From SMWD01 sp002729875 (lineage in GTDB: Bacteria > Pseudomonadota > Gammaproteobacteria > Steroidobacterales > GCA-2729495), in the NCBI GenBank assembly GCA_036010905.1, contig DASCMH010000004.1, positions 73,755-137,754 on the forward strand: 64,000 bases of DNA. The letters run 5' to 3'. A program made the position numbers and the translations under genes. Below, in pieces: positions 1 to 8,077 of the stretch; within the stretch, counting starts at the first letter, position 1, and each line of letters opens with the position of its first letter. The notes under the pieces were generated by a model. It saw nothing but the letters and a program-made list of their open reading frames with translations, was not told where the DNA came from and did not search any database.

Positions 1-130
1 ACATACAATATCATCCCCTAAATGATCACATTAAATACTACATTCCACATTTTACCGGGCACAGAACCCGATACCGGGCTGCGGAACAGACACAACCATC
101 TGTAACAGACCAGCGAAACCGGGCATACAT

Positions 131-580
131 TTATTCAGCCTTCACACATAGCACCGGGCATTGTGCGTGCTGCAAAGTCGACTCGGTTGTGCTGCCGAGT
201 ATCAGGTGCCGAACACCGCTGTAACCATGCGCACCAATAACAATCATGGCCGCTGCAACCTCATCGGCATACTGAATTATCTCATCTGCCGGATTGCCCA
301 CCAGTATGCGTGGGATAACAGGCAGATCCAACCCATCCAGATGCGCGGCAACAAATGCCTGCAATCTTGTCTCGGCCCCGGTTATCAGTTCATCGACACT
401 CGGCTGAACAGCCTGACCAACTTCAATCTCAAGAACACGAAAGATCTGTGGCTCCACAGCCGCATAAATAACGTGCAACTGCGTCTCCATGAACCGGGTC
501 AAGCGCTTTGCCCACGGCAAACCTGCCAGTGATGCAGCGGAAAAATCGGTCGGAAAAACAATCGGACCCTGCCCTGTCAT
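131..580 (-). CDS. Universal stress protein, UspA family
   Basis: Small cytoplasmic universal stress protein. The single Usp domain fills the whole protein. The first strand reads GPIVFPTDFSAAS, and the C-terminal nucleotide loop reads GAHGYSGVRHLILGSTTES, the G-x2-G-x9-G-S/T pattern of the ATP-binding Usp subgroup. Starting at the ATG at 580 gives 149 residues, the normal single-domain length. A reading from 643 would add 21 residues that do not resemble the family, so it was not used. The gene lies just downstream of a GNAT gene on the same strand, with 76 bases between them. The role in stress survival is inferred from the family; nothing here shows a specific ligand. The 130 bases to its left hold no gene I can support. 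Confidence 0.85.
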   Translation of the reverse strand: MTGQGPIVFPTDFSAASLAGLPWAKRLTRFMETQLHVIYAAVEPQIFRVLEIEVGQAVQPSVDELITGAETRLQAFVAAHLDGLDLPVIPRILVGNPADEIIQYADEVAAAMIVIGAHGYSGVRHLILGSTTESTLQHAQCPVLCVKAE

Positions 581-656
581 GCCTGTCTCCTCACACTCAA
601 CCGGTCTGCTGTTATTTACGCAAATTTGGCGCTGCATTGGCAACCGCTAATAGGCT

Positions 657-1109
657 TCATTCCAGTTCGCCATCACTACCATCCGTTGCCGATGGCAGTG
701 TCATAAGCCGGTGGTCGATACCGGCATCATCGTACACCGGACCGGATGCAGCAAAACCGGCCTGTTCATAGAATGGTATGGCCTGACATTGCGCCGACAA
801 GTACAGGCGGTCCACACCCATATCCCGACCAAGCTGCATTAATGCGGTCAGGATGGCGCGACCGATACCCTGACCGCGATATTCGGCAATAACCGCCATG
901 CGGCCAATCCGGCCATCAGGTGTAATGCGTCCGGTACCAACCGCGACATCATCCCGCCAGGCCAGGACATGCTGGCAAACCGGGTCGAATTCATCAATTT
1001 CAATATCCGCAGGCACACGTTGTTCATTGATGAAGACTATTTCACGGATTGAATAAATCAATTCTGCATCAACTGCAAAGCTGGTCGTCCTGATACTGAC
1101 ACTTGCCAC
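657..1109 (-). CDS. GNAT-family N-acetyltransferase (ElaA-like)
   Basis: Cytoplasmic acetyl-CoA-dependent N-acetyltransferase of 150 residues. The N-terminal half contains IREIVFINEQRVP followed by an acidic stretch and CQHVLAW, typical of the ElaA/YjcF-like branch. The acetyl-CoA loop is GRMAVIAEYRGQGIGRAIL (motif A, R-G-Q-G-I-G). The C-terminal AIPFYEQAGF matches motif B, where the Tyr and the FYxxxGF segment contact the cofactor. The substrate cannot be read from the sequence. It is transcribed towards the Usp gene and away from the transaminase gene. The intergenic region on its upstream side (1110-1241) probably carries promoters for both directions. Confidence 0.8.
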   Translation of the reverse strand: MASVSIRTTSFAVDAELIYSIREIVFINEQRVPADIEIDEFDPVCQHVLAWRDDVAVGTGRITPDGRIGRMAVIAEYRGQGIGRAILTALMQLGRDMGVDRLYLSAQCQAIPFYEQAGFAASGPVYDDAGIDHRLMTLPSATDGSDGELE

Positions 1110-1241
1110 TCACACCCCCATGCATGACCTACCGGAAAAACTGAACCCTAACCCGAGTATTGCACGACATCCAGTCCTGATGTGAGTCATCGATATTGTA
1201 CAACCAGTGTCGACAGGTACAGCCGGCTGTATACTGCCCCG

Positions 1242-2393
1242 ATGGCACAACCGGTTGACAGCAAACTCCCCGGCATCGGCACCACAATCTTCACTGTCAT
1301 GTCGAAACTTGCCGCAGACTGCGGCGCGATCAACCTGTCACAAGGCTATCCGGATTTTGCCGTACCGGAACGATTGCTCGAGCGGGTTATGCACCATCTC
1401 CGGACCGGGAAAAACCAATATGCGCCAATGGCCGGCATCCCCGAACTCCGCCGGCAGATCGCGGTAAAAACCGAACGTCTGTACGGTCGACCGACCAACC
1501 CGGACACCGAGGTGACAGTAACGTCCGGCGCAACCGAGGCGCTGTTCTCGGCCATCGAGGCCTTTATTCATCCCGGTCACGAGGTCATCGTCTTCGATCC
1601 GGCCTATGACTCATATGATCCGGCAATCCGGCTGGCCGGCGGCAAGGCGATACATATTGCTTTGCAAACACCAGGATTCAGCATTGACTGGCAATCTGTC
1701 AACGACGCGATCAAGCCTGCGACCCGCATGATCATTCTCAACACTCCACATAATCCAACCGGGGCAGTACTCAGCAGCGATGATCTGTCGACGCTTGCAG
1801 ACCTGGTAGAGAATACCGACATTATTCTGCTCGGCGATGAGGTTTATGAACACATCATCTTTGATCAGCAAGCACACCAGAGCCTGCTGCTGAGAGACGA
1901 CCTGGCCAGCCGTAGCCTCGCTATCTCATCGTTCGGCAAAACCATCCATGCGACCGGCTGGAAAGTGGGCTACTGCGTGGCGCCCGAGAACCTGACTGCT
2001 GAATTTCGCAAGGTCCACCAATTCGTCCAGTTTTGTGTCGTCGCACCGATGCAATACGCACTGGCAGATTTCCTCGCCGAGGAACCGGAGCACGTCATTG
2101 AATTGCCAAAATTTTACCAACGCAAACGTGACCGATTCTGCACACTACTGGCAGCATCACGATTCACCTTCAAGGCATCAGCCGGCACCTATTTTCAACT
2201 GGTCGACTACTCCTCCATCTCGGACGAACCTGATGTCGACTTTGCCCGCCGACTGACCCGCGAGATCGGTGTCGCCGCGATCCCCGTTTCGGTATTCTAT
2301 GAACGCCCACCACCACAACAGTGGCTGCGCTTCTGTTTTGCAAAAGACGAATCAACCCTGGTAGCAGCAACGGAACGCCTGTGCAAGATCTGA
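1242..2393 (+). CDS. PLP-dependent aminotransferase, methionine/glutamine type (YbdL/MtnE-like)
   Basis: Fold-type I aminotransferase of 383 residues, close in pattern to YbdL/MtnE and kynurenine/glutamine transaminase K. Visible signatures are INLSQGYPDF at the N terminus, TSGATEALFSAI for the cofactor phosphate region, NTPHNPTGAVLS, GDEVYEHI with the Asp that pairs with the pyridine nitrogen, SFGKTIHATGWKVGYC with the Schiff-base Lys, and WLRFCFAKDE with the substrate-carboxylate Arg. The start is placed at ATG 1242 (MAQPVDSKLPGIGTTIF); a reading from 1182 adds 20 residues unlike the family. The downstream omega-amidase gene overlaps its last 13 bases. The pair fits the glutamine transaminase / omega-amidase route, in which 2-oxoacids such as the methionine-salvage oxoacid are aminated and the by-product 2-oxoglutaramate is hydrolysed. 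Confidence 0.85.
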   Translation: MAQPVDSKLPGIGTTIFTVMSKLAADCGAINLSQGYPDFAVPERLLERVMHHLRTGKNQYAPMAGIPELRRQIAVKTERLYGRPTNPDTEVTVTSGATEALFSAIEAFIHPGHEVIVFDPAYDSYDPAIRLAGGKAIHIALQTPGFSIDWQSVNDAIKPATRMIILNTPHNPTGAVLSSDDLSTLADLVENTDIILLGDEVYEHIIFDQQAHQSLLLRDDLASRSLAISSFGKTIHATGWKVGYCVAPENLTAEFRKVHQFVQFCVVAPMQYALADFLAEEPEHVIELPKFYQRKRDRFCTLLAASRFTFKASAGTYFQLVDYSSISDEPDVDFARRLTREIGVAAIPVSVFYERPPPQQWLRFCFAKDESTLVAATERLCKI

Positions 2394-3157
2394 ACGTCAC
2401 ACTGATTCAAGCGACACTCGACTGGCATGATGCCGGCGCGAACCGGGCCCGTTTCAGCGACCTGATTGGCAGCATCAATGAAGCAACCGATCTGGTTGTG
2501 CTGCCGGAAACATTCACGACCGGCTTTACGATGGACACCGAACACCAGGCAGAAACGATGGATGGGGATACGGTCAGCTGGTTAAAACGACTGGCTCAGG
2601 ACTTTAACACCACCATCTGCGGCAGCCTGATCATCGAAGAGCACGGTCACTACTACAACCGATTAATCTGGGCACCGCCAGACGGACAACTGGCGAGCTA
2701 TGACAAACGTCACCTGTTTCGACCCGTCGGCGAACGTGATCACTTCACACCGGGCCGGGAAAGATCAATCTTAACCATCAATGGCTGGCGCATCTGCCCG
2801 CTGATTTGCTACGACCTGCGCTTCCCGGTGTTCAGCCGCGGCGTTGATGCATACGACCTGTTGCTGTATATCGCCAACTGGCCAACAGCACGGCGCTCGG
2901 CCTGGCGTACGTTATTACCGGCCCGTGCAGTTGAAAACCTGTGCTACACATTAGGCGTCAATCGTATCGGTACCGATGGCAACGACGTCGAATACGCCGG
3001 TGACAGCATGGTCGTCGATTTCTTCGGCAGTCTGCTGGCCGACTGCGATAATCAGGAACATATCGTAACAACCCGACTCGACGCTAATGCTTTGCAGCGC
3101 TACCGCAAAAAGTTCCCGGCCCACCTGGATGCCGATCATTACCAACTCGATGACTAA
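2381..3157 (+). CDS. Omega-amidase, nitrilase superfamily (YafV/Nit2-like)
   Basis: Carbon-nitrogen hydrolase of 258 residues, the same size as E. coli YafV. The catalytic triad is visible: Glu in VVLPETFTTGF, Lys in YDKRHLFRP, and the nucleophilic Cys in CPLICYDLRFPVFSR. The predicted reaction is hydrolysis of the omega-amide of 2-oxoglutaramate or 2-oxosuccinamate to 2-oxoglutarate or oxaloacetate. I place the start at GTG 2381 (VQDLNVTLIQATLDWHD), because it aligns with the family and lies inside the last codons of the transaminase gene. An ATG at 2321 would give 20 extra residues without family resemblance. The 13-base overlap implies translational coupling with the transaminase. It converges with the hydrolase gene at 3167, leaving only nine bases between them. 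Confidence 0.85.
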   Translation: MQDLNVTLIQATLDWHDAGANRARFSDLIGSINEATDLVVLPETFTTGFTMDTEHQAETMDGDTVSWLKRLAQDFNTTICGSLIIEEHGHYYNRLIWAPPDGQLASYDKRHLFRPVGERDHFTPGRERSILTINGWRICPLICYDLRFPVFSRGVDAYDLLLYIANWPTARRSAWRTLLPARAVENLCYTLGVNRIGTDGNDVEYAGDSMVVDFFGSLLADCDNQEHIVTTRLDANALQRYRKKFPAHLDADHYQLDD

Positions 3158-3166
3158 CCCGGCTTG

Positions 3167-4216
3167 CTAACGAATTGACAATGTAGCGCGCGATTCAGTC
3201 TGCCAGAACCCGGGGTTTTCAAGCAACGCCCGGGCGTGTTCATCAGCATGGAGATTGGCAGCCAGAAAAGCGACGCTGATACCGCCAATAATGCGCGCCG
3301 CATCGGTATCAGGCGTATCACCGTCACGCGGCTTGCAGATCAGCCCACCGAGATAATGATCCATATCGTCAACAAACAAAAAAGTATTCCCGGTTGCAGC
3401 AAACTCCATATCATCAGGAAAGCGAAATACTGATTTACTCTTTTTAATGAACCGCACAAGCCCGCTATAATCATTTGTACCACTGGCGATAAAAGTCGGT
3501 AAAGCCACCGCACGCCACGGATCATCCGGCATCATCGGGCTATTACCGGGATTGGTAAGCAATAACAGCGCATCAAAGCGCTTATCAATAAATCCAAACT
3601 CAGTGTTATTTGACGGATCGACCATCACCAGTCCGGTCACGGACATCGCCGTACCACCACCCAGTGAATGCCCGGCAGCAACCACCTTATTGGCATCGAT
3701 GCGCCCCTCAAGATCCGGCACGAGATCAGCGATTTGCTCAAACGAATCGAGAATATGCACCATATCGAGGCGTCGCGTGCGCACGGCCTCTTGCATCATT
3801 TGCATGCCACGAATTTTGGGTGGTGGTAGCGAACTTGAATCGAGATGTGCCGGCTGAATCACGATATAACCGTGTGATGCCCAGTGCTCGGCAAAATAGC
3901 TGTAACGATCCCGCGAACACCTCCCACCGTGAGAAAAAATGATAACCGGAAAACCGGACGCTCCCGCATCCGCAACCGGATAGGTAATCCGCAGATTGAG
4001 ATTCTTCTCCAGGCCAGCGAACGGCAATTGTACCGACCCGGCAGCCCGAATTCGGTACGGACCCGAATCCGGTTGATAGGCAGACACAACATCACTCGCC
4101 GACTGTTGCACACAACCACCTGCGGCAAACATGACGAGTGTCGCTACTAATAAAACCATCACATAAACTGCAGACATTAAAGTATGAACGTATTTATTGT
4201 GACATTTTCTCATCAT
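3167..4216 (-). CDS. Alpha/beta-hydrolase lipoprotein (chlorophyllase/PAF-acetylhydrolase-like)
   Basis: Predicted lipoprotein hydrolase of 349 residues. The N terminus has a hydrophobic stretch (VMVLLVATLVMF) ending in the lipobox AAGGC, so the mature protein should be lipid-anchored outside the cytoplasmic membrane. The hydrolase core shows the oxyanion-hole strand FPVIIFSHGGRCSRDRYSY, the nucleophile elbow AAGHSLGGGTAM (Ser between His and Leu), and a later ASGTNDYSGL stretch plausible for the acid residue. A DDMDHYLGG segment is a candidate for the catalytic His. These resemble chlorophyllase / PAF-acetylhydrolase-type esterases; the substrate is unknown. The ATG at 4216 follows AAGGGA at a usable distance. 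It is transcribed away from the amidotransferase gene at 4570. Confidence 0.75.
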   Translation of the reverse strand: MMRKCHNKYVHTLMSAVYVMVLLVATLVMFAAGGCVQQSASDVVSAYQPDSGPYRIRAAGSVQLPFAGLEKNLNLRITYPVADAGASGFPVIIFSHGGRCSRDRYSYFAEHWASHGYIVIQPAHLDSSSLPPPKIRGMQMMQEAVRTRRLDMVHILDSFEQIADLVPDLEGRIDANKVVAAGHSLGGGTAMSVTGLVMVDPSNNTEFGFIDKRFDALLLLTNPGNSPMMPDDPWRAVALPTFIASGTNDYSGLVRFIKKSKSVFRFPDDMEFAATGNTFLFVDDMDHYLGGLICKPRDGDTPDTDAARIIGGISVAFLAANLHADEHARALLENPGFWQTESRATLSIR

Positions 4217-4293
4217 GTACGAAGTTCCCTTGCTGGTGCTTTAACCATACTCACAGAATTTCACCAGACAGTATATTGCCATGTTTCATGGTC

Positions 4294-4397
4294 TTTCCCC
4301 GATCGGAATTTTATCTCCGGGTACCCCTCTGAAACCTTTTAAGCCGCTCCTGCGGCGTTTCAGAGGGGTCAACGACGGAAAATCCGGCCAGGGAAAT
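4294..4397. repeat. Palindromic repeat element, copy 1 (~104 bp)
   Basis: This imperfect palindrome sits in the 353-base gap (4217-4569) between divergent genes. Inner stem: ACCCCTCTGAAAC at 4323-4335 pairs perfectly with GTTTCAGAGGGGT further right (13 bp). The apical part carries TTTTAAGCCGCTCCTGCGGC. The outer arms pair imperfectly: TTTCCCCGATCGGAATTTT on the left against AATCCGGCCAGGGAAAT on the right. A second copy lies at 18718-18820 with the same order of arms and the same apical core (GAAACC-TTTAAG-CG-GCGGCGTTT). Since this copy lies upstream of two divergent genes, it is not simply a terminator. The rest of the gap holds no gene I can support, and presumably both promoters. Confidence 0.6.
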
Positions 4398-4569
4398 ACC
4401 CGACTCACACCGAAAGCACCCCCAGAATAAACCACAGCCAACCCCCCGGCACAAAACCAAAACAGCCACCACCACCATGAATAAACAAAATACCCACCTA
4501 CTCCGTTGACACCATGACACGACTCATAGATCTTTAACACTCGCTCCTGGATGAATTGAAACAATAACC

Positions 4570-5316
4570 ATGCGACGTTTACTGGTTTTCCAACACGTAC
4601 CGTATGAAATACTCGGCAACCTCGACCCGTTACTGCGCGCTGCCGGGTTCCGCATCCGCTATGTCAACTTCGGCCGACAACCCGATGCCCGCCCGGATAT
4701 CTCCCGATATCAAGGCCTGATCGTGCTCGGTGGACCAATGAACTGTGATCAATTCGACCGTTACCCGCACCTTGCAACAGAAATCGACCTACTCCGCCAG
4801 ACCATTGCAGCAGGCAAGCCGGTGCTTGGCATCTGCCTCGGCGCACAGTTAATCGCCCGTGCGCTGGGTGCCCGGGTAACTGCCAACAAGAGCAAAGAAA
4901 TCGGTTGGTACGAACTGAATCCAACTGAAGCGGGGCGCAATGATCCTTTATTTGCTCATTTCGACACCAGCCAGATGATCTTTCAATGGCATGGCGACAG
5001 GTTTGAAATTCCCCGCGGTGCAACGCATCTCGCGACTTCACCGGACTGTCAAAATCAGGCGTTTCGTTACAGCGACAACGTCTACGGGTTACAATTCCAC
5101 CTTGAAGTTGATGAACCGACGATTTTGCGCTGGCTGCATACACCGACCATGGCTTGCGAAGCAAGGGAACTGGGCGGTGATCAATATCCTGAGCATATCG
5201 GCGCAGAAACAAAACTGCATATTAATCAATCAATTAACCTTGGAAACCGGGTGTTTGGCGAATTCATTCGACGTTTCCATGCCCACCCCCGCCGCACCCC
5301 ATTGTCATCACGCTGA
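4570..5316 (+). CDS. Class I glutamine amidotransferase-like protein (GMP synthase GATase type)
   Basis: Stand-alone class I amidotransferase domain of 248 residues. The nucleophile elbow is PVLGICLGAQLIARALGA with Cys, and the His-Glu pair lies in YGLQFHLEVDE. Earlier, GLIVLGGPMN matches the oxyanion strand of the GMP-synthase-type GATase family. Such proteins are common in proteobacteria without a linked synthetase; some hydrolyse gamma-glutamyl compounds or act in catabolism. No partner subunit is adjacent. The copper ATPase gene follows after 77 bases on the same strand, which may be coincidental. The ATG at 4570 has only a weak ribosome-binding site. Confidence 0.75.
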   Translation: MRRLLVFQHVPYEILGNLDPLLRAAGFRIRYVNFGRQPDARPDISRYQGLIVLGGPMNCDQFDRYPHLATEIDLLRQTIAAGKPVLGICLGAQLIARALGARVTANKSKEIGWYELNPTEAGRNDPLFAHFDTSQMIFQWHGDRFEIPRGATHLATSPDCQNQAFRYSDNVYGLQFHLEVDEPTILRWLHTPTMACEARELGGDQYPEHIGAETKLHINQSINLGNRVFGEFIRRFHAHPRRTPLSSR

Positions 5317-5393
5317 ATATGGATTTTGCAAAAATTACGACACTGTATCGACAAGAGTTAGAATCATTAATTGACAATTGATCAAATTATCCT

Positions 5394-7838
5394 GTGAGCA
5401 GCGGCACCAAAACCATCTCCGACCCAGCGAAGACCCTGCAGGCCACTAACCTGCCGGTACAGGGCATGACCTGCAGCGCGTGCGCCATGCGTCTTGAAAA
5501 AGCGTTGATGCGGGCTACAGGTATCGTGGATGCCGGTGTTAATTTTGCCCTGGAACGAGCCGATGTTTCGTTCGATACCGACGAAACAGATATCGGCAGC
5601 ATTGCCGGAGTCATCAGGAAAGCCGGTTTTGACGTCCCGGAAGAAACGTTCTCGTTTGGGGTTGACGGCATGACCTGCAGCGCTTGCTCAGGGCGCGTGG
5701 AAAAAGCCCTCGCACGCCTGTCCGGCGTTCTTGAGGCCAATGTAAATATCGCTATCGAGCGAGCCGACATCCGCACCATCGCCGGCAGCGTCAGCCTTGA
5801 GCAGTTGACCAAGGCGGTCCGGGAAGCCGGCTACCAGCCACAAATAACCGGGACAGCAGAATTTCAGGACGATGCCGACCAGCAACACCGCGAACGCGAA
5901 GAGGCGAAACTCGCCAGAGAAAAACGCATGCTGCTGATCTCGATTGCATTATCCGCACCGCTCGTCCTGCACATGGCGCTGAAATTCATCGGCATCGAGT
6001 TTGAACACCTGCCGGTAGTCGAGGTGCTGCTGGCGACACCGGTCCAGTTCATCATCGGTGCTCGCTTTTACAAAGCCGCATTCAATGCCTTGCGGGCAGG
6101 CTCGGCAAACATGGATGTACTGGTCGTCATGGGCACCACCGCCGCTTATGCCTATAGCTGGTACCTGATCGCCACGCTGGGTGAAAATGCCACCGGCAAG
6201 CTGTACTTCGAGGCATCCGCCGTCATCATTACGCTGGTCCTGCTTGGCAAGTTCATGGAAGCACGCGCGAAACGCGGCACGACGGCAGCTATTCGCCAGC
6301 TAATGGATCTGCGACCGGAAACCGCGCGCGTCAAGCAAGAAGACGGCAGCAATATCCAATTGTCGATTGGCGAGGTCGTCACCGGTAACATCGTAATCGT
6401 CAAACCCGGTGAACGTATCCCGGTCGACGGCGAAGTGCTGGCCGGGTACAGCGAAGTCGACGAGGCGCTGATCACCGGTGAAAGCCTGCCGGTGCCAAAA
6501 ACAATCGGTGACACGGTCACAGGCGGCGCCATCAACGGCACCGGCCTGCTGGAACTCGAGGCCACGAATATCGGTGAGGACTCGACGCTGGCCAAAATTA
6601 TTCATCTCGTCGAAAATGCACAAGCCGGCAAGGCACCGGTGCAGCGACTCGTCGATCGTATCAGCGCCATCTTCGTGCCCATCGTCGTGGTTATTGCGCT
6701 GGTTACTTTTATCAGCTGGTACCTGTTCGGCGGCTCATTCGAACCCGCACTGATTGCCGCAGTCTCCGTCCTGGTAATCGCCTGCCCCTGTGCACTGGGA
6801 CTGGCCACGCCGACCGCTATCATGACCGGAACCGGCGCGGCAGCACGGTCGGGCATCCTGATCAAGGATGTCGAATCGCTGGAACGGGCGCACCGAATCA
6901 ATGCGATTATTTTCGACAAGACCGGCACGCTGACCGAGGGCAAGCCGGCGATCTCTCATATACATGCATTCTCCGGCACTGAACAGGATGTATTACGCAC
7001 GGCCGCGGCCGTACAGCAAGGCAGCGAGCATCCGCTGGCTCGCGCCATGCTTGAGCGCGCCGAAGAACTCAAGATATCGCTGCCTGAAGTCACGGAATTT
7101 CAGAGCCACACCGGGCTGGGTGTCTCGGCTACGATCGAGAACCAGGCAGTCGTTTGCGGCAACTTGGAAATGTTACAAGAACGCGGGATCGAGCCGATCG
7201 AACCAGAACGCGCGCATGATCTAGAGGCCCAGGCCAACACGGTCGTCTGGCTTGCCGTGAGCGGACGGGTCATCGGCCTGATAGCGATTGCCGATCTTTT
7301 GCGCCCCGAGGCGATCGACGCCGTTGAGGCATTACGCCGACTCGGCACGCACACACTGATGTTATCGGGCGATGCCGAACGCGTTGCGGCCCATGTCGGC
7401 CGCGAGGTCGGCGTCGATAAAAGCCTCGGCCAGGTCAAACCGGATCAGAAAGCCCAGGCCGTCGAAGAACTGCGTACTCAAAATTATATCGTCGGCATGA
7501 TCGGCGACGGCATCAACGATGCGCCGGCGCTGGCTGCCGCCGATGTCGGCATCGCGATGGGCACCGGGACCGATATTGCAATGGAAACGGCCGGCATCAC
7601 GCTGATGCGCCCGGATCCGCGACTCGTGGCCGCCGCGATTTCGGCAAGCCGCGCAACTTTCCGCAAGATCAAGCAGAACCTGTTCTGGGCCTTCGTTTAC
7701 AACGTCGTCGGTATCCCGCTGGCTGCAGCGGGTATACTGACACCGACTCTGGCCGGTGCGGCAATGGCACTGAGCAGCGTCAGCGTCGTCAGCAACTCTT
7801 TACTACTACGCAGCTGGCGCCCGAAATTTACAAAATAA
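5394..7838 (+). CDS. copA: Copper-exporting P1B-type ATPase with two heavy-metal-associated domains
   Basis: Inner-membrane P1B-1 ATPase of 814 residues that pumps Cu(I) out of the cytoplasm. Two N-terminal HMA domains each carry GMTCSAC (residues ~24-30 and ~92-98). Further on are the actuator loop LITGESLPV, the transmembrane metal site IACPCALGLATP (CPC), the phosphorylation site DKTGTLTEGK, the nucleotide-site HP motif in GSEHPLARAM, and the hinge GDGINDAPALAAADVGIAMG. Everything needed for activity is present and the length is typical. The start is GTG 5394; no upstream ATG fits the frame. The copper chaperone gene follows within 16 bases. I did not find a convincing CueR-type palindromic operator upstream, although TTGACA occurs at about 5371. 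Confidence 0.95.
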   Translation: MSSGTKTISDPAKTLQATNLPVQGMTCSACAMRLEKALMRATGIVDAGVNFALERADVSFDTDETDIGSIAGVIRKAGFDVPEETFSFGVDGMTCSACSGRVEKALARLSGVLEANVNIAIERADIRTIAGSVSLEQLTKAVREAGYQPQITGTAEFQDDADQQHREREEAKLAREKRMLLISIALSAPLVLHMALKFIGIEFEHLPVVEVLLATPVQFIIGARFYKAAFNALRAGSANMDVLVVMGTTAAYAYSWYLIATLGENATGKLYFEASAVIITLVLLGKFMEARAKRGTTAAIRQLMDLRPETARVKQEDGSNIQLSIGEVVTGNIVIVKPGERIPVDGEVLAGYSEVDEALITGESLPVPKTIGDTVTGGAINGTGLLELEATNIGEDSTLAKIIHLVENAQAGKAPVQRLVDRISAIFVPIVVVIALVTFISWYLFGGSFEPALIAAVSVLVIACPCALGLATPTAIMTGTGAAARSGILIKDVESLERAHRINAIIFDKTGTLTEGKPAISHIHAFSGTEQDVLRTAAAVQQGSEHPLARAMLERAEELKISLPEVTEFQSHTGLGVSATIENQAVVCGNLEMLQERGIEPIEPERAHDLEAQANTVVWLAVSGRVIGLIAIADLLRPEAIDAVEALRRLGTHTLMLSGDAERVAAHVGREVGVDKSLGQVKPDQKAQAVEELRTQNYIVGMIGDGINDAPALAAADVGIAMGTGTDIAMETAGITLMRPDPRLVAAAISASRATFRKIKQNLFWAFVYNVVGIPLAAAGILTPTLAGAAMALSSVSVVSNSLLLRSWRPKFTK

Positions 7839-7854
7839 AATGGAGCAAACAGCA

Positions 7855-8064
7855 ATGAAAACAGCAACCATTAAAGTCAAAGGCATGACCTGCGGCGGGT
7901 GCGTCAAGAGCATCGAGAACGCGCTCTACGAACAGACCGGCATACAAAAGGTCGCGGCCGACCTGGATGCGGGTACGGTCGCCGTTGATTTCGATGTCAA
8001 CGTAATCCAGACGGCTGCCATCGAACAGGCCATCGAAAAAGCCGGATTCGACATCGCCGCCTGA
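7855..8064 (+). CDS. copZ: Copper chaperone, CopZ-like HMA protein
   Basis: Free heavy-metal-associated domain of 69 residues. The metal-binding loop is VKGMTCGGCVKSIENAL (CxxC), with the beta-alpha-beta-beta-alpha-beta pattern closing with AIEQAIEKAGFDIAA. It would carry Cu(I) in the cytoplasm to the adjacent ATPase. The ATG at 7855 is preferred because GGAG lies nine bases upstream. An ATG at 7840, one base after the ATPase stop, is possible and would add five residues. The close spacing makes a two-gene copper-efflux operon. The loop is CGGC rather than the ATPase's CSAC, which is usual for separate chaperones. Confidence 0.85.
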   Translation: MKTATIKVKGMTCGGCVKSIENALYEQTGIQKVAADLDAGTVAVDFDVNVIQTAAIEQAIEKAGFDIAA

Positions 8065-8077
8065 TCGCAGAACACAA

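Noticed and set aside
3167..4216. The lipoprotein hydrolase as the missing NRPS thioesterase
   Set aside because: It is 20 kb away, outside the operon and carries a lipobox, so it is outside the cytoplasm.
4286..4564. Minus-strand frames rich in Trp and Gly over the palindromic repeat
   Set aside because: Their composition is odd, there is no ribosome-binding site, and they overlap the repeat; they look like chance frames.
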